A stretch of 64,000 bases of DNA from Mesorhizobium sp. Z1-4 (GCF_004000235.1 NZ_RCIO01000001.1:1240400-1304399), one strand, 5' to 3'; shown: positions 8,464-18,292, numbered from the stretch's first letter. Made by a program: numbers and translations. Notes: generated by a model from the sequence alone, not told the origin.

Positions 8464-9165
8464 TCAGTCGCGCAGGAAATCTCCGTGCTGTAGCTTGTCG
8501 GCGAGAGTTGCGTCCCGATAGTCGCCAGTTGGATCAAGGCTGGGCTCCGGAAAGTCTCCCAACCAAGGCAATATCGATTTGATTGTCCCGTCGCTTGCTG
8601 GCTCGTCAGTAGTTGCAAGTGAAACGCTAAGTAGCCGAACGCCTGCTCCAAACTCAGCTTCCAAGTTAAGCGGATCGATCTGTCGAACGGTCAACGGGTC
8701 GGAGAGTTCGTCAAATGTAACGAACATTGGGTAGAGATCGGCCGGGAGTAAGCGGGAAACTTCGTCTATCTCTTCGAGCGCAGCAGATATGCTTTCTCTG
8801 GGGCCGGCGTTTGGATCGTGGGGTAAGTCCGAAAACACATTCGCGGCGACGAATTGTGCATCAGAGGCCGGGTTGTCCGACCCGGAAAGCAGAGCAAAAA
8901 GGTAGCGTCCGCCAGGCAGCTGTAAGGCAACGGCTTCGCCATTGATGGTTCGGGTTGCGACGCCGATTTCAGGTAGCAGCTGCGGCTGGTATCGAACTGT
9001 AACGCGGGTGATGCTTGAGTTCGCATGGACTCGTCCCCCAACTTCGACCGTGACGGTGACCTTCTGGTTCCAGGAGAATTCCGGCCAATAATATCTGTAG
9101 AGACCGAAAACTGCGGTCGCCAAAACAGCCAAGAACGTCAGAATGGCAAGACCGCGATTGCGCAT
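8464..9165 (-). CDS. Hypothetical membrane-anchored protein, AT-richer than neighbours
   Basis: 233 residues not recognised as a known family. Residues 6-24 form one hydrophobic segment followed by WPEFSWNQ, so this is probably an N-terminally anchored periplasmic protein or one with an uncleaved signal. The rest is predicted beta-rich (VTVTVEVGGRV, VTVRYQ) with an acidic C-terminus. GGAG lies seven bases before the ATG at 9165. It sits 26 bp downstream of the uppP stop on the same strand and is visibly less GC-rich with more relaxed codon choice, which suggests acquisition. No domain of known activity could be assigned. Confidence 0.7.
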   Translation of the reverse strand: MRNRGLAILTFLAVLATAVFGLYRYYWPEFSWNQKVTVTVEVGGRVHANSSITRVTVRYQPQLLPEIGVATRTINGEAVALQLPGGRYLFALLSGSDNPASDAQFVAANVFSDLPHDPNAGPRESISAALEEIDEVSRLLPADLYPMFVTFDELSDPLTVRQIDPLNLEAEFGAGVRLLSVSLATTDEPASDGTIKSILPWLGDFPEPSLDPTGDYRDATLADKLQHGDFLRD

Positions 9166-9191
9166 CGGAAATCTCCGAGACTAGAACGCCT

Positions 9192-9998
9192 TCAGCCCCA
9201 GACTGCGAGCGCGGCGAAGCCTGCGAGACCGACCGCTATGCGCCACCAGCCGAATAGTGCGTAGCCGCGTTTGGATACAAAGTTGAGCAGGCCACGCACC
9301 ACGATGACGGCGACCACGAAAGCGGCAACGAAGCCGGTCGCGATGATCGGCAGGTCGGCAGCGGTCAGGATGTCCATGTTCTTGAACAGATCGAGCGCGA
9401 AGGCGCCGACCATTGTGGGCATGGCGAGAAAGAACGAAAACTCGGCGGCGGAGCGCTTGTCGGTGCCCAGAAGCAGCGCGCCGACGATGGTGGAGCCGGA
9501 GCGCGACGTGCCGGGGATCATTGCCAGGCACTGAAACAGGCCAATACCCAGATAGACCTTCCAGGGGAATTTGGTGACATCGTCATAACGCGGGTTGAGC
9601 GCCCAGCTGTCGACCCACAGAAGCACGATGCCGCCCAGAACGAGCGTGGTGCAGATCAGCACCGGTGTTTCGAAAAGCACCGTCTTGATGAAATCGTGGG
9701 CCAGATAGCCGATCACCGCCGCCGGCAGGAAGGCGAGCAGGATGCCGCCCACGAAATATTGCGTGCCGCGGTCCGACGGCAGCGACACCAGCATCGACCA
9801 CAGCCGCGCGAAATAAACGCTGAGGATCGCCAGGATCGCGCCGAGCTGGATCAGCACCTCGAAAGCCTTGCCGGTCGATTCGAAACCGAGGAAATGGCCG
9901 GCGAGAAGAATGTGGCCGGTGGAGGAGACGGGAATGAACTCCGTCAGACCCTCGAGAATGCCGAGCAGGAGCGCATCGACGATCGTCTGGCTTGCCAT
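9192..9998 (-). CDS. uppP: Undecaprenyl-diphosphatase
   Basis: 268 residues, a BacA/UppP-type integral membrane phosphatase. The two family signatures are present: [18 protein letters not shown] (residues about 14-31) with the catalytic Glu/Ser/His, and [12 protein letters not shown] (residues about 160-171) with the essential Arg. It dephosphorylates undecaprenyl pyrophosphate to recycle the lipid carrier for peptidoglycan and other envelope polymers. About eight transmembrane helices and the normal family length. The ATG at 9998 follows a GGAGACTTC ribosome site. Confidence 0.95.
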   Translation of the reverse strand: MASQTIVDALLLGILEGLTEFIPVSSTGHILLAGHFLGFESTGKAFEVLIQLGAILAILSVYFARLWSMLVSLPSDRGTQYFVGGILLAFLPAAVIGYLAHDFIKTVLFETPVLICTTLVLGGIVLLWVDSWALNPRYDDVTKFPWKVYLGIGLFQCLAMIPGTSRSGSTIVGALLLGTDKRSAAEFSFFLAMPTMVGAFALDLFKNMDILTAADLPIIATGFVAAFVVAVIVVRGLLNFVSKRGYALFGWWRIAVGLAGFAALAVWG

Positions 9999-10150
9999 GA
10001 AGTCTCCTCGACCGCCGCAACTTGTCAGCGCAGCCGGTGCGTCTTATAGCTCCGCACCGTGGCCAGTCCCCCCGCGCGGCTGCGGGAACGGGCCGCCGTG
10101 ACTTAGCTGCCCCACAGCCAAAAGGCCAGAGGCCTGGCCCATCGGTGTTC

Positions 10151-10840
10151 ATGCTTACGCTTTTTCATTTTCCACTGTCCGCGTCGTCCCGATTCGTCCG
10201 CCTGAGCTTCGCCGAATATGGCGAGGAGCTGTCGCTCATCGAGGAGCGAACCTGGCAGCGCCGGCCCGAATTCCTGTCGCTCAATCCGGCCGGCACAGTG
10301 CCGGTGCTCCTGGCCGAGGGCGATGTGCCTATCGTCGGTGCGCCGGTGATTGCCGAATATGTCGACGAGACGCGCGGCGCCTTCAAGCGAGACAAGCGGC
10401 TTTTCGCGGAAGACCCGTTCGAACGCGCCGAAATCCGCCGCCTGACCGACTGGTATCTCGGCAAGGCCGAGCAGGACGTGCTGCGCCATCTGGTGCGCGA
10501 GCGCGTGCTGAAGCCGCTGATGAATGACGGTGCCGGCGGTGCGCCGGACGCCAGCGTCATTCGCGCGGCGCGGGCCAATATCCGCCAGCACATGAAATAC
10601 ACCAATTATCTGGCCGGCACGCGCAACTGGCTGGCCGGCGCGCGGCTCACCTATGCCGATCTCTCGGCAGCTGCGGCACTGTCCGTGTTGGACTATCTGG
10701 GCGAGATCGACTGGGGAGCCCACAGTGCGGCCCGCGACTGGTATCAGCGCATGAAATCGCGACCCTCATTCCGGCCGCTGCTGGCCGACCGCGTGCGCGG
10801 GCTGTCGCCCGTTTCGCATTATGCGGATCTCGATTTCTGA
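10151..10840 (+). CDS. fzlA: GST-fold protein, probable FtsZ-binding FzlA
   Basis: 229 residues from the ATG at 10151; the frame is open upstream but the GST domain starts here. N-terminal thioredoxin-like GST domain ([13 protein letters not shown]) and an all-helical C-terminal domain ending in HYADLDF. Length and this C-terminal signature match FzlA of Caulobacter (230 residues), where Asp227 in the tail is needed for binding FtsZ; here the equivalent Asp is residue 226. FzlA-type proteins do not act as glutathione transferases but bend FtsZ filaments and are required for division in Caulobacter. A general glutathione S-transferase is the alternative. Confidence 0.72.
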   Translation: MLTLFHFPLSASSRFVRLSFAEYGEELSLIEERTWQRRPEFLSLNPAGTVPVLLAEGDVPIVGAPVIAEYVDETRGAFKRDKRLFAEDPFERAEIRRLTDWYLGKAEQDVLRHLVRERVLKPLMNDGAGGAPDASVIRAARANIRQHMKYTNYLAGTRNWLAGARLTYADLSAAAALSVLDYLGEIDWGAHSAARDWYQRMKSRPSFRPLLADRVRGLSPVSHYADLDF

Positions 10841-10880
10841 TCGCAGGGCAACTGTGCTCAAATCGCCCCGGGAGCACGGC

Positions 10881-12047
10881 ATGACAAAAAGCGCCGCGAC
10901 AGGACAAGGCCTCACCCGCGATCCCGCAAAGCTACGGGCATTCGCAGAGACTGCCGCGCGGCAGGCGGGATTTGATGCTTTCGGCGTCGCGTCGCCTGCC
11001 AAACTGCCGGATATTTCGGCCAAGCTCGCCGCATTTCTCGAGCACGGCCGGCACGGCACGATGGGTTGGATGGAAGAGACCGCCGAACGGCGCGCGCATC
11101 CTCAGGCGCTTTGGCCCGAAGTGCGCAGCGTCATCCTGCTCGGCATGAATTACGGGCCCGAAACCGATCCGCTGGCGACGCTTGCGCAGAAGGACAGGGC
11201 GACGATCTCCGTTTATGCGCGAAACCGCGACTATCACGACGTCATCAAGGGCCGGCTGAAGGAAATCGCCGGGCGCTTCGCGGCGCGCTCGGGCGCGGAT
11301 GTGAAAGTGTTCGTGGACACGGCACCGGTGATGGAAAAGCCGCTCGCTGCCGCCGCCGGGCTCGGCTGGCAGGGCAAACATACCAATCTGGTGAGCCGCG
11401 ACTTCGGCTCCTGGCTTTTTCTCGGTGCGATTTTCACCACTGCCGAGCTCGAAACCGACATGCCCGAGGCCGACAGCTGCGGCTCGTGCCGCGCCTGCCT
11501 CGATATCTGCCCGACCGACGCCTTTCCCGCGCCCTACCAGCTCGATGCCCGCCGCTGCATTTCCTATCTCACCATCGAGCACAAAGGGCCGATCCCGCAT
11601 GAATTCCGTCAGGCGATGGGCAATCGCATCTATGGCTGCGACGACTGCCTGGCAGTCTGCCCGTGGAACAAGTTCGCGCAGACCGCCAGTGAAGCGAAGC
11701 TCAAGGCACGTGAGGAACTGAACGCACCCGCGCTGGACGACTTGCTCAAGCTCGACGATGCCGGTTTCCGCAGCCTGTTTTCGGGCTCGCCGGTCAAACG
11801 CATCGGCCGCGACCGCTTTGTGCGCAATGCGCTGATAGCGGCCGGCAATTCGGGGCACGATACACTTGTTCCGCACTGCGAGGCTTTGATTGCCGACCCC
11901 GAACCCGTGGTGCGCGGCGCGGCGATCTGGGCGCTGGCGCAACTGCAGCCCGAAGCAGCGGAAGGTCTGGCACGCAAGGCTGCGGCACGGGAAAGCGACC
12001 CGGACGTCAAAACAGAATGGATGCGGGCAATGGGGGCTGCAAGCTGA
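10881..12047 (+). CDS. queG: Epoxyqueuosine reductase
   Basis: 388 residues from the ATG at 10881, with GGGAG seven bases upstream. Two 4Fe-4S cluster sets are visible: C200-x2-C203-x2-C206-x3-C210 and C226 with C253-x2-C256-x3-C260. The N-terminal part is the cobalamin-binding DUF1730 region and the last 80 residues contain a HEAT-like repeat ([13 protein letters not shown]). QueG reduces epoxyqueuosine to queuosine, the last step in wobble-base modification of certain tRNAs. The stop overlaps the ATG of the next gene by one base (TGATG). Confidence 0.95.
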   Translation: MTKSAATGQGLTRDPAKLRAFAETAARQAGFDAFGVASPAKLPDISAKLAAFLEHGRHGTMGWMEETAERRAHPQALWPEVRSVILLGMNYGPETDPLATLAQKDRATISVYARNRDYHDVIKGRLKEIAGRFAARSGADVKVFVDTAPVMEKPLAAAAGLGWQGKHTNLVSRDFGSWLFLGAIFTTAELETDMPEADSCGSCRACLDICPTDAFPAPYQLDARRCISYLTIEHKGPIPHEFRQAMGNRIYGCDDCLAVCPWNKFAQTASEAKLKAREELNAPALDDLLKLDDAGFRSLFSGSPVKRIGRDRFVRNALIAAGNSGHDTLVPHCEALIADPEPVVRGAAIWALAQLQPEAAEGLARKAAARESDPDVKTEWMRAMGAAS

Positions 12048-12916
12048 TGCGCTGGCTGATGATCGGAGCGGGATATTCGGCCCAGACCCTTGCCCGGTTG
12101 ATTGCCGGCGAGGCGGCGGCTGTATCTGGCACGACCCGGGACACAGTCAAATTCGGCGCGCTGGAGGCTTCCGGCATTTCCCCGCTGGAATTCGACGGCA
12201 GCTCGATCCCGCAAGCGCTGGCGCAGGAGATGAGCCGCGCAACGCATCTTTTGCACTCTGCTGCGCCCGGAAGCGGCTCTGACCCGCTGCTTACCTTGCT
12301 CGGTGCCTCGCTGGCAGAGGCGATGCCGAAGCTGCGCTGGGCCGGCTATCTCTCCACTGTCGGCGTTTACGGCAATCATGACGGCAACTGGGTGGACGAG
12401 GAAAGTGCTTGCCTGGCAACGTCTAAACGCGGCATCGCCCGTGTCCAGGCGGAGCGCCAGTGGCTGGATGTAGGCAAAGCCAGCGGTATCACGGTCGCCG
12501 TGCTGCGGCTTGCCGGCATTTACGGCCCTGGGCGCAACGCCTTCACCAAGCTGGAAGACGGAACCGCCCACCGCATCGTCAAGCAAGGCCAGCTTTTCAG
12601 CCGCATCCATGTCGCCGACATCGCGGCCGCGACCCGGCATCTGGCGGAATCCGGCGTGGGCGGCATCTTCAACCTCGCCGACAACGAGCCAGCGCCGCCG
12701 CAGGATGTGATCGCCTACGCAGCAGAGCTGATGGGTGTCGAGCCGCCGCCCGAAATTCCTTTCGAGGAGGCGGAAATGTCGCCGATGGCGCGCTCCTTTT
12801 ATGCCGACAGCCGCCGGGTTTCTAACGCCAGGCTCAACGCCTCCGGTTATGAGCTCAAATACCCCGACTATCGCACAGCGCTTTCGGCCATGTGGCGTGA
12901 GGGAAGCTGGCGCTGA
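12047..12916 (+). CDS. YeeZ-like NAD(P)-dependent epimerase/reductase
   Basis: 289 residues starting at the ATG that overlaps the queG stop. The Rossmann motif is MIGAGYSAQ near the N-terminus, with YLSTVGVYGNHDGNWVDE in the middle, as in the YeeZ/SDR_a5 type. A single-residue deviation from GxxGxxG in the dinucleotide loop is normal for this subgroup. The function is not established for the family; an oxidoreductase or epimerase acting on a nucleotide-linked or small sugar substrate is possible. Translational coupling to queG suggests joint expression rather than a shared pathway. Confidence 0.8.
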   Translation: MRWLMIGAGYSAQTLARLIAGEAAAVSGTTRDTVKFGALEASGISPLEFDGSSIPQALAQEMSRATHLLHSAAPGSGSDPLLTLLGASLAEAMPKLRWAGYLSTVGVYGNHDGNWVDEESACLATSKRGIARVQAERQWLDVGKASGITVAVLRLAGIYGPGRNAFTKLEDGTAHRIVKQGQLFSRIHVADIAAATRHLAESGVGGIFNLADNEPAPPQDVIAYAAELMGVEPPPEIPFEEAEMSPMARSFYADSRRVSNARLNASGYELKYPDYRTALSAMWREGSWR

Positions 12917-13002
12917 CACCGCCCGGTGCGCGGGGTCGCCCAACCGTGCTAAGATGCGAATCGAGGGCTGGTCGGGGGCTGTGATCGGTTCGGAGCGAAC
13001 TA

Positions 13003-14019
13003 TTGATCGACTTCAGGCATTTCTGGAAAGCGGTATTTCTGTTCGGTGCGCTTACGGCGACGTCGTCGGGTGTGGCTGTCGCCAAGGAACCGCTTGCCAA
13101 GACGCTGTTCGGGGCACAGCAGCTGCCGGCCGCCATCGCGCCCAAATCCTACGGCTTCTACTCCAAGGGCTGCTTTGCCGGCGGCGTCGGCATGGCGGCG
13201 GACGGGCCCAACTGGCAAGGCATGCGGCTTTCGCGCAACCGGCACTGGGGGCATCCCGAGCTTGTGCGCACTGTGGAACAGCTTTCGCGCGATGCGGCCC
13301 GAGACGGCTGGCGCGGGCTGCTGCTCGGCGACATGTCGCAGCCGCGCGGCGGACCGATGCTCACCGGCCATGCATCGCACCAGATCGGGCTCGACGCCGA
13401 CATCTGGTTCATGCCGATGCCGGACCGGCGGCTGAGCTACGACGAGCGCGAGCAGATCAGCGCCGTTTCGCTGCTCAGGCGCAATTCGCTTTATGTGGAC
13501 GACCGCAAATGGACGCCCGCGCATGAAGCTGTGTTGCGGCGCGCCGCAAGCTACGGCAATGTCGAGCGCATTCTTGTCCATCCCGGCATCAAGAAGAAGC
13601 TTTGCGATACGGTTCGCGGTGACCGCGGCTGGCTTTCCAAGGTGCGGCCGTTCTGGGGCCACGATTCGCATTTTCACATGCGTATCGGCTGCCCGGCGGG
13701 CTCGCCCGGATGCAAGGGGCAATCGGCGCCGCCGCGCGGCGACGGTTGCGACGACTCGCTTGCCTGGTGGTTTACCGAGGAACCCTGGCGACCAGCGACC
13801 GGACCGGCCAAACCCAAGGCCCGCGACGTGATGACCCTGGCGAACCTGCCCGCCGAATGCAGGGCCGTCCTTGAAGCTCCGGCGCCGGTATCGGCCGATG
13901 CAGTCACGGTGGACAGCAGCGGTGCCATTCCCATCACCACGCCCCCAGTCAGCGCACGCGCATTCGCGCCGCTTCCGGCAGTTGATATCCCGCTACCCAG
14001 CGCACGGCCGGGAAACTGA
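13003..14019 (+). CDS. mepA: Penicillin-insensitive murein endopeptidase
   Basis: 338 residues from a TTG at 13003 with GGAG seven bases upstream. A signal peptide (residues 1-27) is followed by the MepA zinc peptidase domain. The LAS-type metal ligands are present in HASHQIGLDADIWFMP (about residues 124-139) and in GHDSHFHMRIGCP (about 220-232). It cleaves D-Ala-meso-DAP cross-links in the periplasm. Paired cysteines (GCPAGSPGCKG, GDGCDD) match disulfides in E. coli MepA. A proline-rich tail of about 80 residues follows the domain and has no assignable function. Confidence 0.93.
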   Translation: MIDFRHFWKAVFLFGALTATSSGVAVAKEPLAKTLFGAQQLPAAIAPKSYGFYSKGCFAGGVGMAADGPNWQGMRLSRNRHWGHPELVRTVEQLSRDAARDGWRGLLLGDMSQPRGGPMLTGHASHQIGLDADIWFMPMPDRRLSYDEREQISAVSLLRRNSLYVDDRKWTPAHEAVLRRAASYGNVERILVHPGIKKKLCDTVRGDRGWLSKVRPFWGHDSHFHMRIGCPAGSPGCKGQSAPPRGDGCDDSLAWWFTEEPWRPATGPAKPKARDVMTLANLPAECRAVLEAPAPVSADAVTVDSSGAIPITTPPVSARAFAPLPAVDIPLPSARPGN

Positions 14020-14181
14020 CCGACAAACCCCGGCCGGAACAATATCTCCGGCGCTGATGCACCTTGCGAGAGTCTGTGATATGGCGTTCGCGCCCGATGC
14101 CGACGCGGACAATCGGGCCCGACGAAAAACGCCTGGCAGCCAGACCCGCCGTCAGCATCATGGGACGATTGCAAGCTGCAT

Positions 14182-15210
14182 ATGTTGAGACGCGACGACG
14201 AGCTTACCGGACTGGATTTTCCGGTCCTGATCGGCGACATCGGCGGCACCAATGCGCGCTTTGCCATTCTGGTCGACGCGCAGGCCGAGCCGAAGGAATT
14301 TTCTAACGTCGAGACCGCCAGCTACGGCAATATCGACGAAGCAATCCAATCTGCAATTCTCGACAAGACTGCGATCCAGCCGCGCTCTGCCGTGCTTGCA
14401 GTGGCCGGTCCGGTCAGCGGGGACGAGATCGACCTCACCAACTGCAACTGGGTGGTGCGGCCAAAGGTAATGCTCGAAAAGCTCGGGCTGTCGGATGTGG
14501 TCGTTCTCAATGATTTCGAGGCCCAGGCACTGGCCACGGTCGCTCTCGGCGAAGACAGCATGGAGCGCATCGTCGACGGCGCGGGCGATGCCTTTGGCAG
14601 CCGCGTGATCCTTGGGCCAGGCACCGGCCTCGGCGTTGCGGGCATGGTGCATGCCCGGCACATCTGGATTCCGGTGCCCGGTGAAGGCGGGCACATGGAC
14701 ATGGGCCCGCGCACGGTGCGCGACGCCGAGATCTGGCCGCATCTTGAGCCGATCGAGGGCCGGATTTCTGCCGAGCAGCTTTTGTGCGGCCGCGGACTCG
14801 TCAATATCTACCGCGCGGTTGCATCGGCGAATGGCGCCAAGCCAGCGTTTTCGACACCGGCGGAAATCACCAGCTCGGCGCTGGACGAAACAGACGCGAA
14901 CGCCGTGGAGGCACTCGACCTCTTCGTCACATGTCTGGGCAGGATCGCCGGCGATCTGGCGCTGGTTTTCATGAGCCATGGCGGCGTGTTTCTGACCGGC
15001 GGGATCGCACAGAAGATCGTGCCGGCCCTCAAGCGCGGAAACTTTCAAGCCGCGTTCGAGGACAAAGCACCGCACACCGAGCTGCTCAAGGCGATGCCGG
15101 TCTTTGTGATTACGCATCCGCGCGGCGCGCTGGCCGGACTGACTGCGTTTGCGCGCACGCCGGTCAGCTTCGGTGTGGAAACCGAAGGCCGCCGCTGGCG
15201 GCGCGACTGA
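14182..15210 (+). CDS. glk: Glucokinase
   Basis: 342 residues, ROK-unrelated bacterial glucokinase family (Glk of E. coli type). The phosphate-binding [10 protein letters not shown] is near residue 17, the ATP/sugar motif [10 protein letters not shown] near residue 148, and [10 protein letters not shown] follows. It phosphorylates glucose with ATP to glucose 6-phosphate in the cytoplasm. The ATG at 14182 follows 162 bp with no recognised gene. dapB lies 29 bp downstream and gpmA after it, all on the same strand. Confidence 0.93.
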   Translation: MLRRDDELTGLDFPVLIGDIGGTNARFAILVDAQAEPKEFSNVETASYGNIDEAIQSAILDKTAIQPRSAVLAVAGPVSGDEIDLTNCNWVVRPKVMLEKLGLSDVVVLNDFEAQALATVALGEDSMERIVDGAGDAFGSRVILGPGTGLGVAGMVHARHIWIPVPGEGGHMDMGPRTVRDAEIWPHLEPIEGRISAEQLLCGRGLVNIYRAVASANGAKPAFSTPAEITSSALDETDANAVEALDLFVTCLGRIAGDLALVFMSHGGVFLTGGIAQKIVPALKRGNFQAAFEDKAPHTELLKAMPVFVITHPRGALAGLTAFARTPVSFGVETEGRRWRRD

Positions 15211-15239
15211 CCCAACGGACGGAACCGGGGAGCGAAGCA

Positions 15240-16055
15240 ATGTCTGATATGGCACTCGCCGTTGTCGGCGCCAGCGGGCGTATGGGGCAAACGCTGATCC
15301 GCGTGATCACGGAGACAGAGGGCGTACGGCTTTCCGGTGCCGTGGAACGCCAGGGCGCGGCGGAGCTTGGCCGCGATGCGGGCGAACTGGCAGGAGTAGG
15401 CGCGCTTGGCGTCACCATTTCCGACGATCCGCTGCCGATCTTCGCGCAGGCCGAGGGTGTGCTCGATTTCACCATTCCGGCCGCCAGCGTGACCTATGCC
15501 GGATACGCCGCGCAGGCCCGTATCGCGCATATCTGCGGCACCACCGGCATGAGCGCCGAGGACGAAGCAGCTCTGGCCGCGGCCGCGCGCCACACGCCAA
15601 TCGTGAAATCCGGCAATATGAGCCTTGGCGTCAATCTGCTCGCAGTGCTCGTGGAACAGGCGGCACGGGCACTGCCCGACGACTTCGACATCGAAGTTCT
15701 GGAGATGCACCACCGTCACAAGGTGGACGCACCGTCCGGCACCGCGCTTCTGCTTGGCGAGGCTGCCGCTCATGGCCGCGCGGTCGAACTCGATAACAGC
15801 TCCGTTCGGGTGCGTGACGGCCATACCGGGCCTCGGCCCAGCGGAGCGATCGGCTTTGCCACGCTGCGCGGCGGCTCGGTTGTCGGCGACCATTCCGTCA
15901 TACTGGCCGGTCCCGGCGAACGCGTGACCCTTTCTCACAACGCCGAGGACCGCGGCATCTTCGCCCGCGGCGCGGTGCGGGCAGCGCTGTGGGCGCGCGG
16001 CGGCAAACCCGGTCTTTATTCCATGCGCGACGTGCTCGGCCTCGCGCAATCCTGA
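15240..16055 (+). CDS. dapB: 4-hydroxy-tetrahydrodipicolinate reductase
   Basis: 271 residues from the ATG at 15240, with GGGGAG upstream; the longer in-frame opening lies inside glk. The N-terminal NAD(P)-binding motif is [10 protein letters not shown], and the DapB catalytic motif is [15 protein letters not shown] (about residues 155-169) with the paired His and the Lys that bind the substrate. Second reduction step toward diaminopimelate and lysine. Length is typical. Confidence 0.95.
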   Translation: MSDMALAVVGASGRMGQTLIRVITETEGVRLSGAVERQGAAELGRDAGELAGVGALGVTISDDPLPIFAQAEGVLDFTIPAASVTYAGYAAQARIAHICGTTGMSAEDEAALAAAARHTPIVKSGNMSLGVNLLAVLVEQAARALPDDFDIEVLEMHHRHKVDAPSGTALLLGEAAAHGRAVELDNSSVRVRDGHTGPRPSGAIGFATLRGGSVVGDHSVILAGPGERVTLSHNAEDRGIFARGAVRAALWARGGKPGLYSMRDVLGLAQS

Positions 16056-16085
16056 TCCAGATCCCAATCGCGAAAGGCAAAACGC

Positions 16086-16706
16086 ATGTCCGGAACCCTC
16101 ATTCTCGTTCGTCACGGTCAGAGCGAATGGAACCTGAAAAACCTGTTCACCGGTTGGCGCGACCCGGGACTGACCGAAAAGGGCCATGAAGAGGCGAAAG
16201 CCGCCGGCCGCAAGCTGCGGGCAAAAGGGCTGAAATTCGATATCGCCTTCACCTCGGTGCTTTCCCGCGCCCAGGTGACGCTCGATCACATTCTGGAAGA
16301 GACCGGCCAGACCGGACTTGAGACGATCCGCGACCAGGCGCTGAACGAACGCGACTATGGCGACCTGTCGGGTCTCAACAAGGACGATGCGCGCAAGAAG
16401 TGGGGCGAGGAGCAGGTGCATATCTGGCGCCGTTCCTACGACACGCCACCGCCCGGCGGCGAAAGCCTGCGCGACACGGGCGCGCGGGTGTGGCCGTATT
16501 ACATGGCAGAGATACTGCCACGCGTGCTGCGCGGCGAGACCGTGCTCGTCGCCGCGCATGGCAATTCGCTGCGCTCGCTGGTGATGGCGCTGGACAGGCT
16601 TTCCGGCGACGAGATCGTGAAGGTGGAGATCGGCACCGGCGTTCCGATCGTTTACCGGCTCAATGCCGATTCCACCGTGGCATCGAAGGAAATTCTCGAA
16701 GGCTGA
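16086..16706 (+). CDS. gpmA: 2,3-bisphosphoglycerate-dependent phosphoglycerate mutase
   Basis: 206 residues. The phosphohistidine motif [10 protein letters not shown] is at residues 6-15, followed by [13 protein letters not shown] and the second catalytic histidine in [10 protein letters not shown] (about residue 158). Interconverts 2- and 3-phosphoglycerate in glycolysis. It is the shorter, roughly 206-residue form common in alphaproteobacteria, lacking the internal loop of the 250-residue E. coli enzyme. SD-like AAAGG lies about seven bases before the ATG. Separated from dapB by 30 bp. Confidence 0.94.
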   Translation: MSGTLILVRHGQSEWNLKNLFTGWRDPGLTEKGHEEAKAAGRKLRAKGLKFDIAFTSVLSRAQVTLDHILEETGQTGLETIRDQALNERDYGDLSGLNKDDARKKWGEEQVHIWRRSYDTPPPGGESLRDTGARVWPYYMAEILPRVLRGETVLVAAHGNSLRSLVMALDRLSGDEIVKVEIGTGVPIVYRLNADSTVASKEILEG

Positions 16707-16846
16707 CCCGTTCGGGGCCGCGGTACCATGCCGGCCTCGATGACCGTGCGCGGTGGCGGACGCTATGATTCGCCCGCAAGTCGGCGCAATCCGGCAGATT
16801 GGCGTTGACAGGGGGGTGCGGCCCGCTTACATCGGCGGCGCACCTA

Positions 16847-16931
16847 GCCCAGGTGGCGGAATTGGTAGACGCGCACGGTTCAGGTCCGTGTGCCGCGAGG
16901 CGTGGAGGTTCGAGTCCTCTCCTGGGCACCA
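16847..16931 (+). tRNA. tRNA-Leu (anticodon CAG)
   Basis: 85 bases that fold as a class II tRNA. The acceptor stem is GCCCAGG with CCTGGGC (16847-16853 and 16921-16927), the anticodon stem is CACGG/CCGTG around the loop TTCAGGT, a long variable arm follows, the T-loop is GTTCGAGTC, and CCA is encoded at 16929-16931. Anticodon CAG reads CUG, the dominant leucine codon in this GC-rich genome. No integrase gene or repeat of its 3' end was seen beside it. Confidence 0.97.
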
Positions 16932-17152
16932 TTCGATCTGCACTGCCAATCAGATCCGCCAGTTAAGCCTTTCCAGAGTGTTGCGCTCATTTCACCGCGC
17001 GACGCTCTACCGGCTGGCCCATCCCCTGTTACGCAAGGTACCCGAAATCCTCGGTGCGTGAAGCGCATCCCGTGCGACGCAGGTGCTTGACGCGCAGCAA
17101 GGCAGCACCGTGCGCAAAACGGGCAACGGCGCGGTGAAAAATCCGTTCTTGT

Positions 17153-17166
17153 TTGCTGCAGCACAA
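17153..17166 (+). promoter_or_regulatory. FNR/NnrR-type box ahead of the DUF1858 gene
   Basis: TTG-CTGCAGCA-CAA matches the TTG-N8-CAA core used by Crp/Fnr-type nitrogen-oxide regulators. Its centre is about 60 bp before the ATG, leaving room for a class II promoter and a short leader. Chance matches to such a short core are expected in 64 kb, so position and context carry the call. Confidence 0.5.
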
Positions 17167-17219
17167 AGTCGCGTCCGCGCGGGCATGCTTCCCTTCCACG
17201 CTCGGAGGATGTCGTTGTC

Positions 17220-17435
17220 ATGAAACTGCCCGCCATAGACCCGGACATAACCGTGGACGAGATGATGCGCCGCTGGCCGGCGACCATCCGTGTTTTCATT
17301 CGTTACAATATGCTGTGCGTCGGCTGCCCGATCGGTGATTTCCATACGCTGCCGGAAGCATGCGAAGCGCATGAACTCGACGAGGAGCTTGTGTCGCAAG
17401 CGCTGCTCGCGGCGATGTCGTCGGAGGCTGCCTGA
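17220..17435 (+). CDS. DUF1858 domain protein (small di-cysteine protein)
   Basis: 71 residues, nearly all one DUF1858 domain: DITVDEMMRRWPATIRVFIRYNMLCVGCPIGDFHTL. The CVGCP pair and a later cysteine (PEAC) are conserved in the family and are thought to be redox active or to bind metal. Such proteins are often encoded near denitrification or nitrosative-stress genes. Here the gene is convergent with an NnrR-type regulator and preceded by a TTG-N8-CAA box, so a role in the response to nitric oxide or low oxygen is inferred, not shown. GGAGG lies just upstream of the ATG at 17220. Confidence 0.85.
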   Translation: MKLPAIDPDITVDEMMRRWPATIRVFIRYNMLCVGCPIGDFHTLPEACEAHELDEELVSQALLAAMSSEAA

Positions 17436-17445
17436 CGCCTGCCGG

Positions 17446-18153
17446 CTATCTTTTGCGGCGGTTTTCCGCGACCAGCATCAGGCCATGTGCATCCGTTACC
17501 GTAACCTTCTGGCGGCCCCCGCGCACGAGACCTTCGTCTTCCCACGCGCTGAGCAGGCGGCTGACGGTATGCAGTGTAGTGCCCGTCATCTCGGCAATGT
17601 CCTGGCGGGTGATCGGGAAATCGACCTCGATGCCGTCGCCGGTCTTTCTACCGGATTGGGTGACCAGCCTCAGAATCGCATGCGCGATGCGCTGTTCCAC
17701 CTGCTCGCTCGACATGGCCATGACGCGCTCCTGCGTTTCGTGCAGGCGGGTGCCGATGGTCTGATACGCATTCGCGCCGAACCCCGGCACCCCCGACTGG
17801 AGATCGGCCCAGGCGCTATTTGGCCACGATAGCGCCACGCAGTCCACCGCGGCCACCGCCGAAGCCGGGTAGGTGCCGCGGCCCATCGCTACGGCGATGC
17901 CGAACAGCTCACCCCGGTTGATGTAACGCGCCACAACCTGATGACCTTCCGAAGAGGTCTGGACGACGCGGATATGGCCGTCGAGCAGCAGGAAAAAATG
18001 GCCGGCTTCCTCGCCCTGGGAAAAAATCTCGGCATCTTTTGCGTACCGCGCCGAGTGTGCGCCTGAAAGCACACGGTCGATTTCCTCGCCGGACAGCGAA
18101 GCGAATACCGGGATGGCCGCGATCAGCGACCTGTCGAGCGCCTGATGGGGCAT
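17446..18153 (-). CDS. nnrR: Crp/Fnr family nitrogen-oxide regulator
   Basis: 235 residues from the ATG at 18153. A longer frame to 18249 exists, but it would swallow the TTG-N8-CAA box of the divergent promoter, and family members start near DRSLIAAIPVF. A cyclic-nucleotide-like beta-roll (DAEIFSQGEEAGHFFLLLDGHIRV), a dimer helix and a C-terminal HTH with recognition helix TLHTVSRLLSAWEDEG are visible. The N-terminal cysteines of oxygen-sensing FNR are missing, which fits the NnrR/DNR group that responds to NO. It lies between pseudoazurin and DUF1858 and probably activates both and the nirK operon. Confidence 0.82.
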   Translation of the reverse strand: MPHQALDRSLIAAIPVFASLSGEEIDRVLSGAHSARYAKDAEIFSQGEEAGHFFLLLDGHIRVVQTSSEGHQVVARYINRGELFGIAVAMGRGTYPASAVAAVDCVALSWPNSAWADLQSGVPGFGANAYQTIGTRLHETQERVMAMSSEQVEQRIAHAILRLVTQSGRKTGDGIEVDFPITRQDIAEMTGTTLHTVSRLLSAWEDEGLVRGGRQKVTVTDAHGLMLVAENRRKR

Positions 18154-18199
18154 GGCCTCATGCTTTCGTGCCGCCTGTTCGGCTCTTTCTATCCGCAGT

Positions 18200-18213
18200 T
18201 TGAGATAGCGCAA
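18200..18213 (+). promoter_or_regulatory. FNR/NnrR-type box in the nnrR-pseudoazurin intergenic region
   Basis: TTG-AGATAGCG-CAA. Its centre is about 86 bp before the pseudoazurin ATG and 53 bp before the nnrR ATG, so it could serve either divergent promoter. Site binding is inferred from the core sequence and context. Confidence 0.6.
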
Positions 18214-18292
18214 ATAGCCGGGCGCCGGCGCGCGGTACTGCTCATTCAACGGTTCAGACGGGACCTATCCCGAAAACAGAAGGAAAATGAAG

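Noticed and set aside
8449-9191. Possible direct repeat around the AT-rich gene behind uppP
   Set aside because: Only AGGCGT plus scattered bases match; too weak to call, unlike the perfect 33-bp pair at 53977/54855.
16847-16931. tRNA-Leu as an integration site
   Set aside because: No second copy of its 3' end and no integrase gene in the window.
18154-18249. N-terminal extension of the nnrR frame (start at 18249)
   Set aside because: Would cover the TTG-N8-CAA box of the divergent promoter, lacks family similarity, and a good ATG with GAGG exists at 18153.
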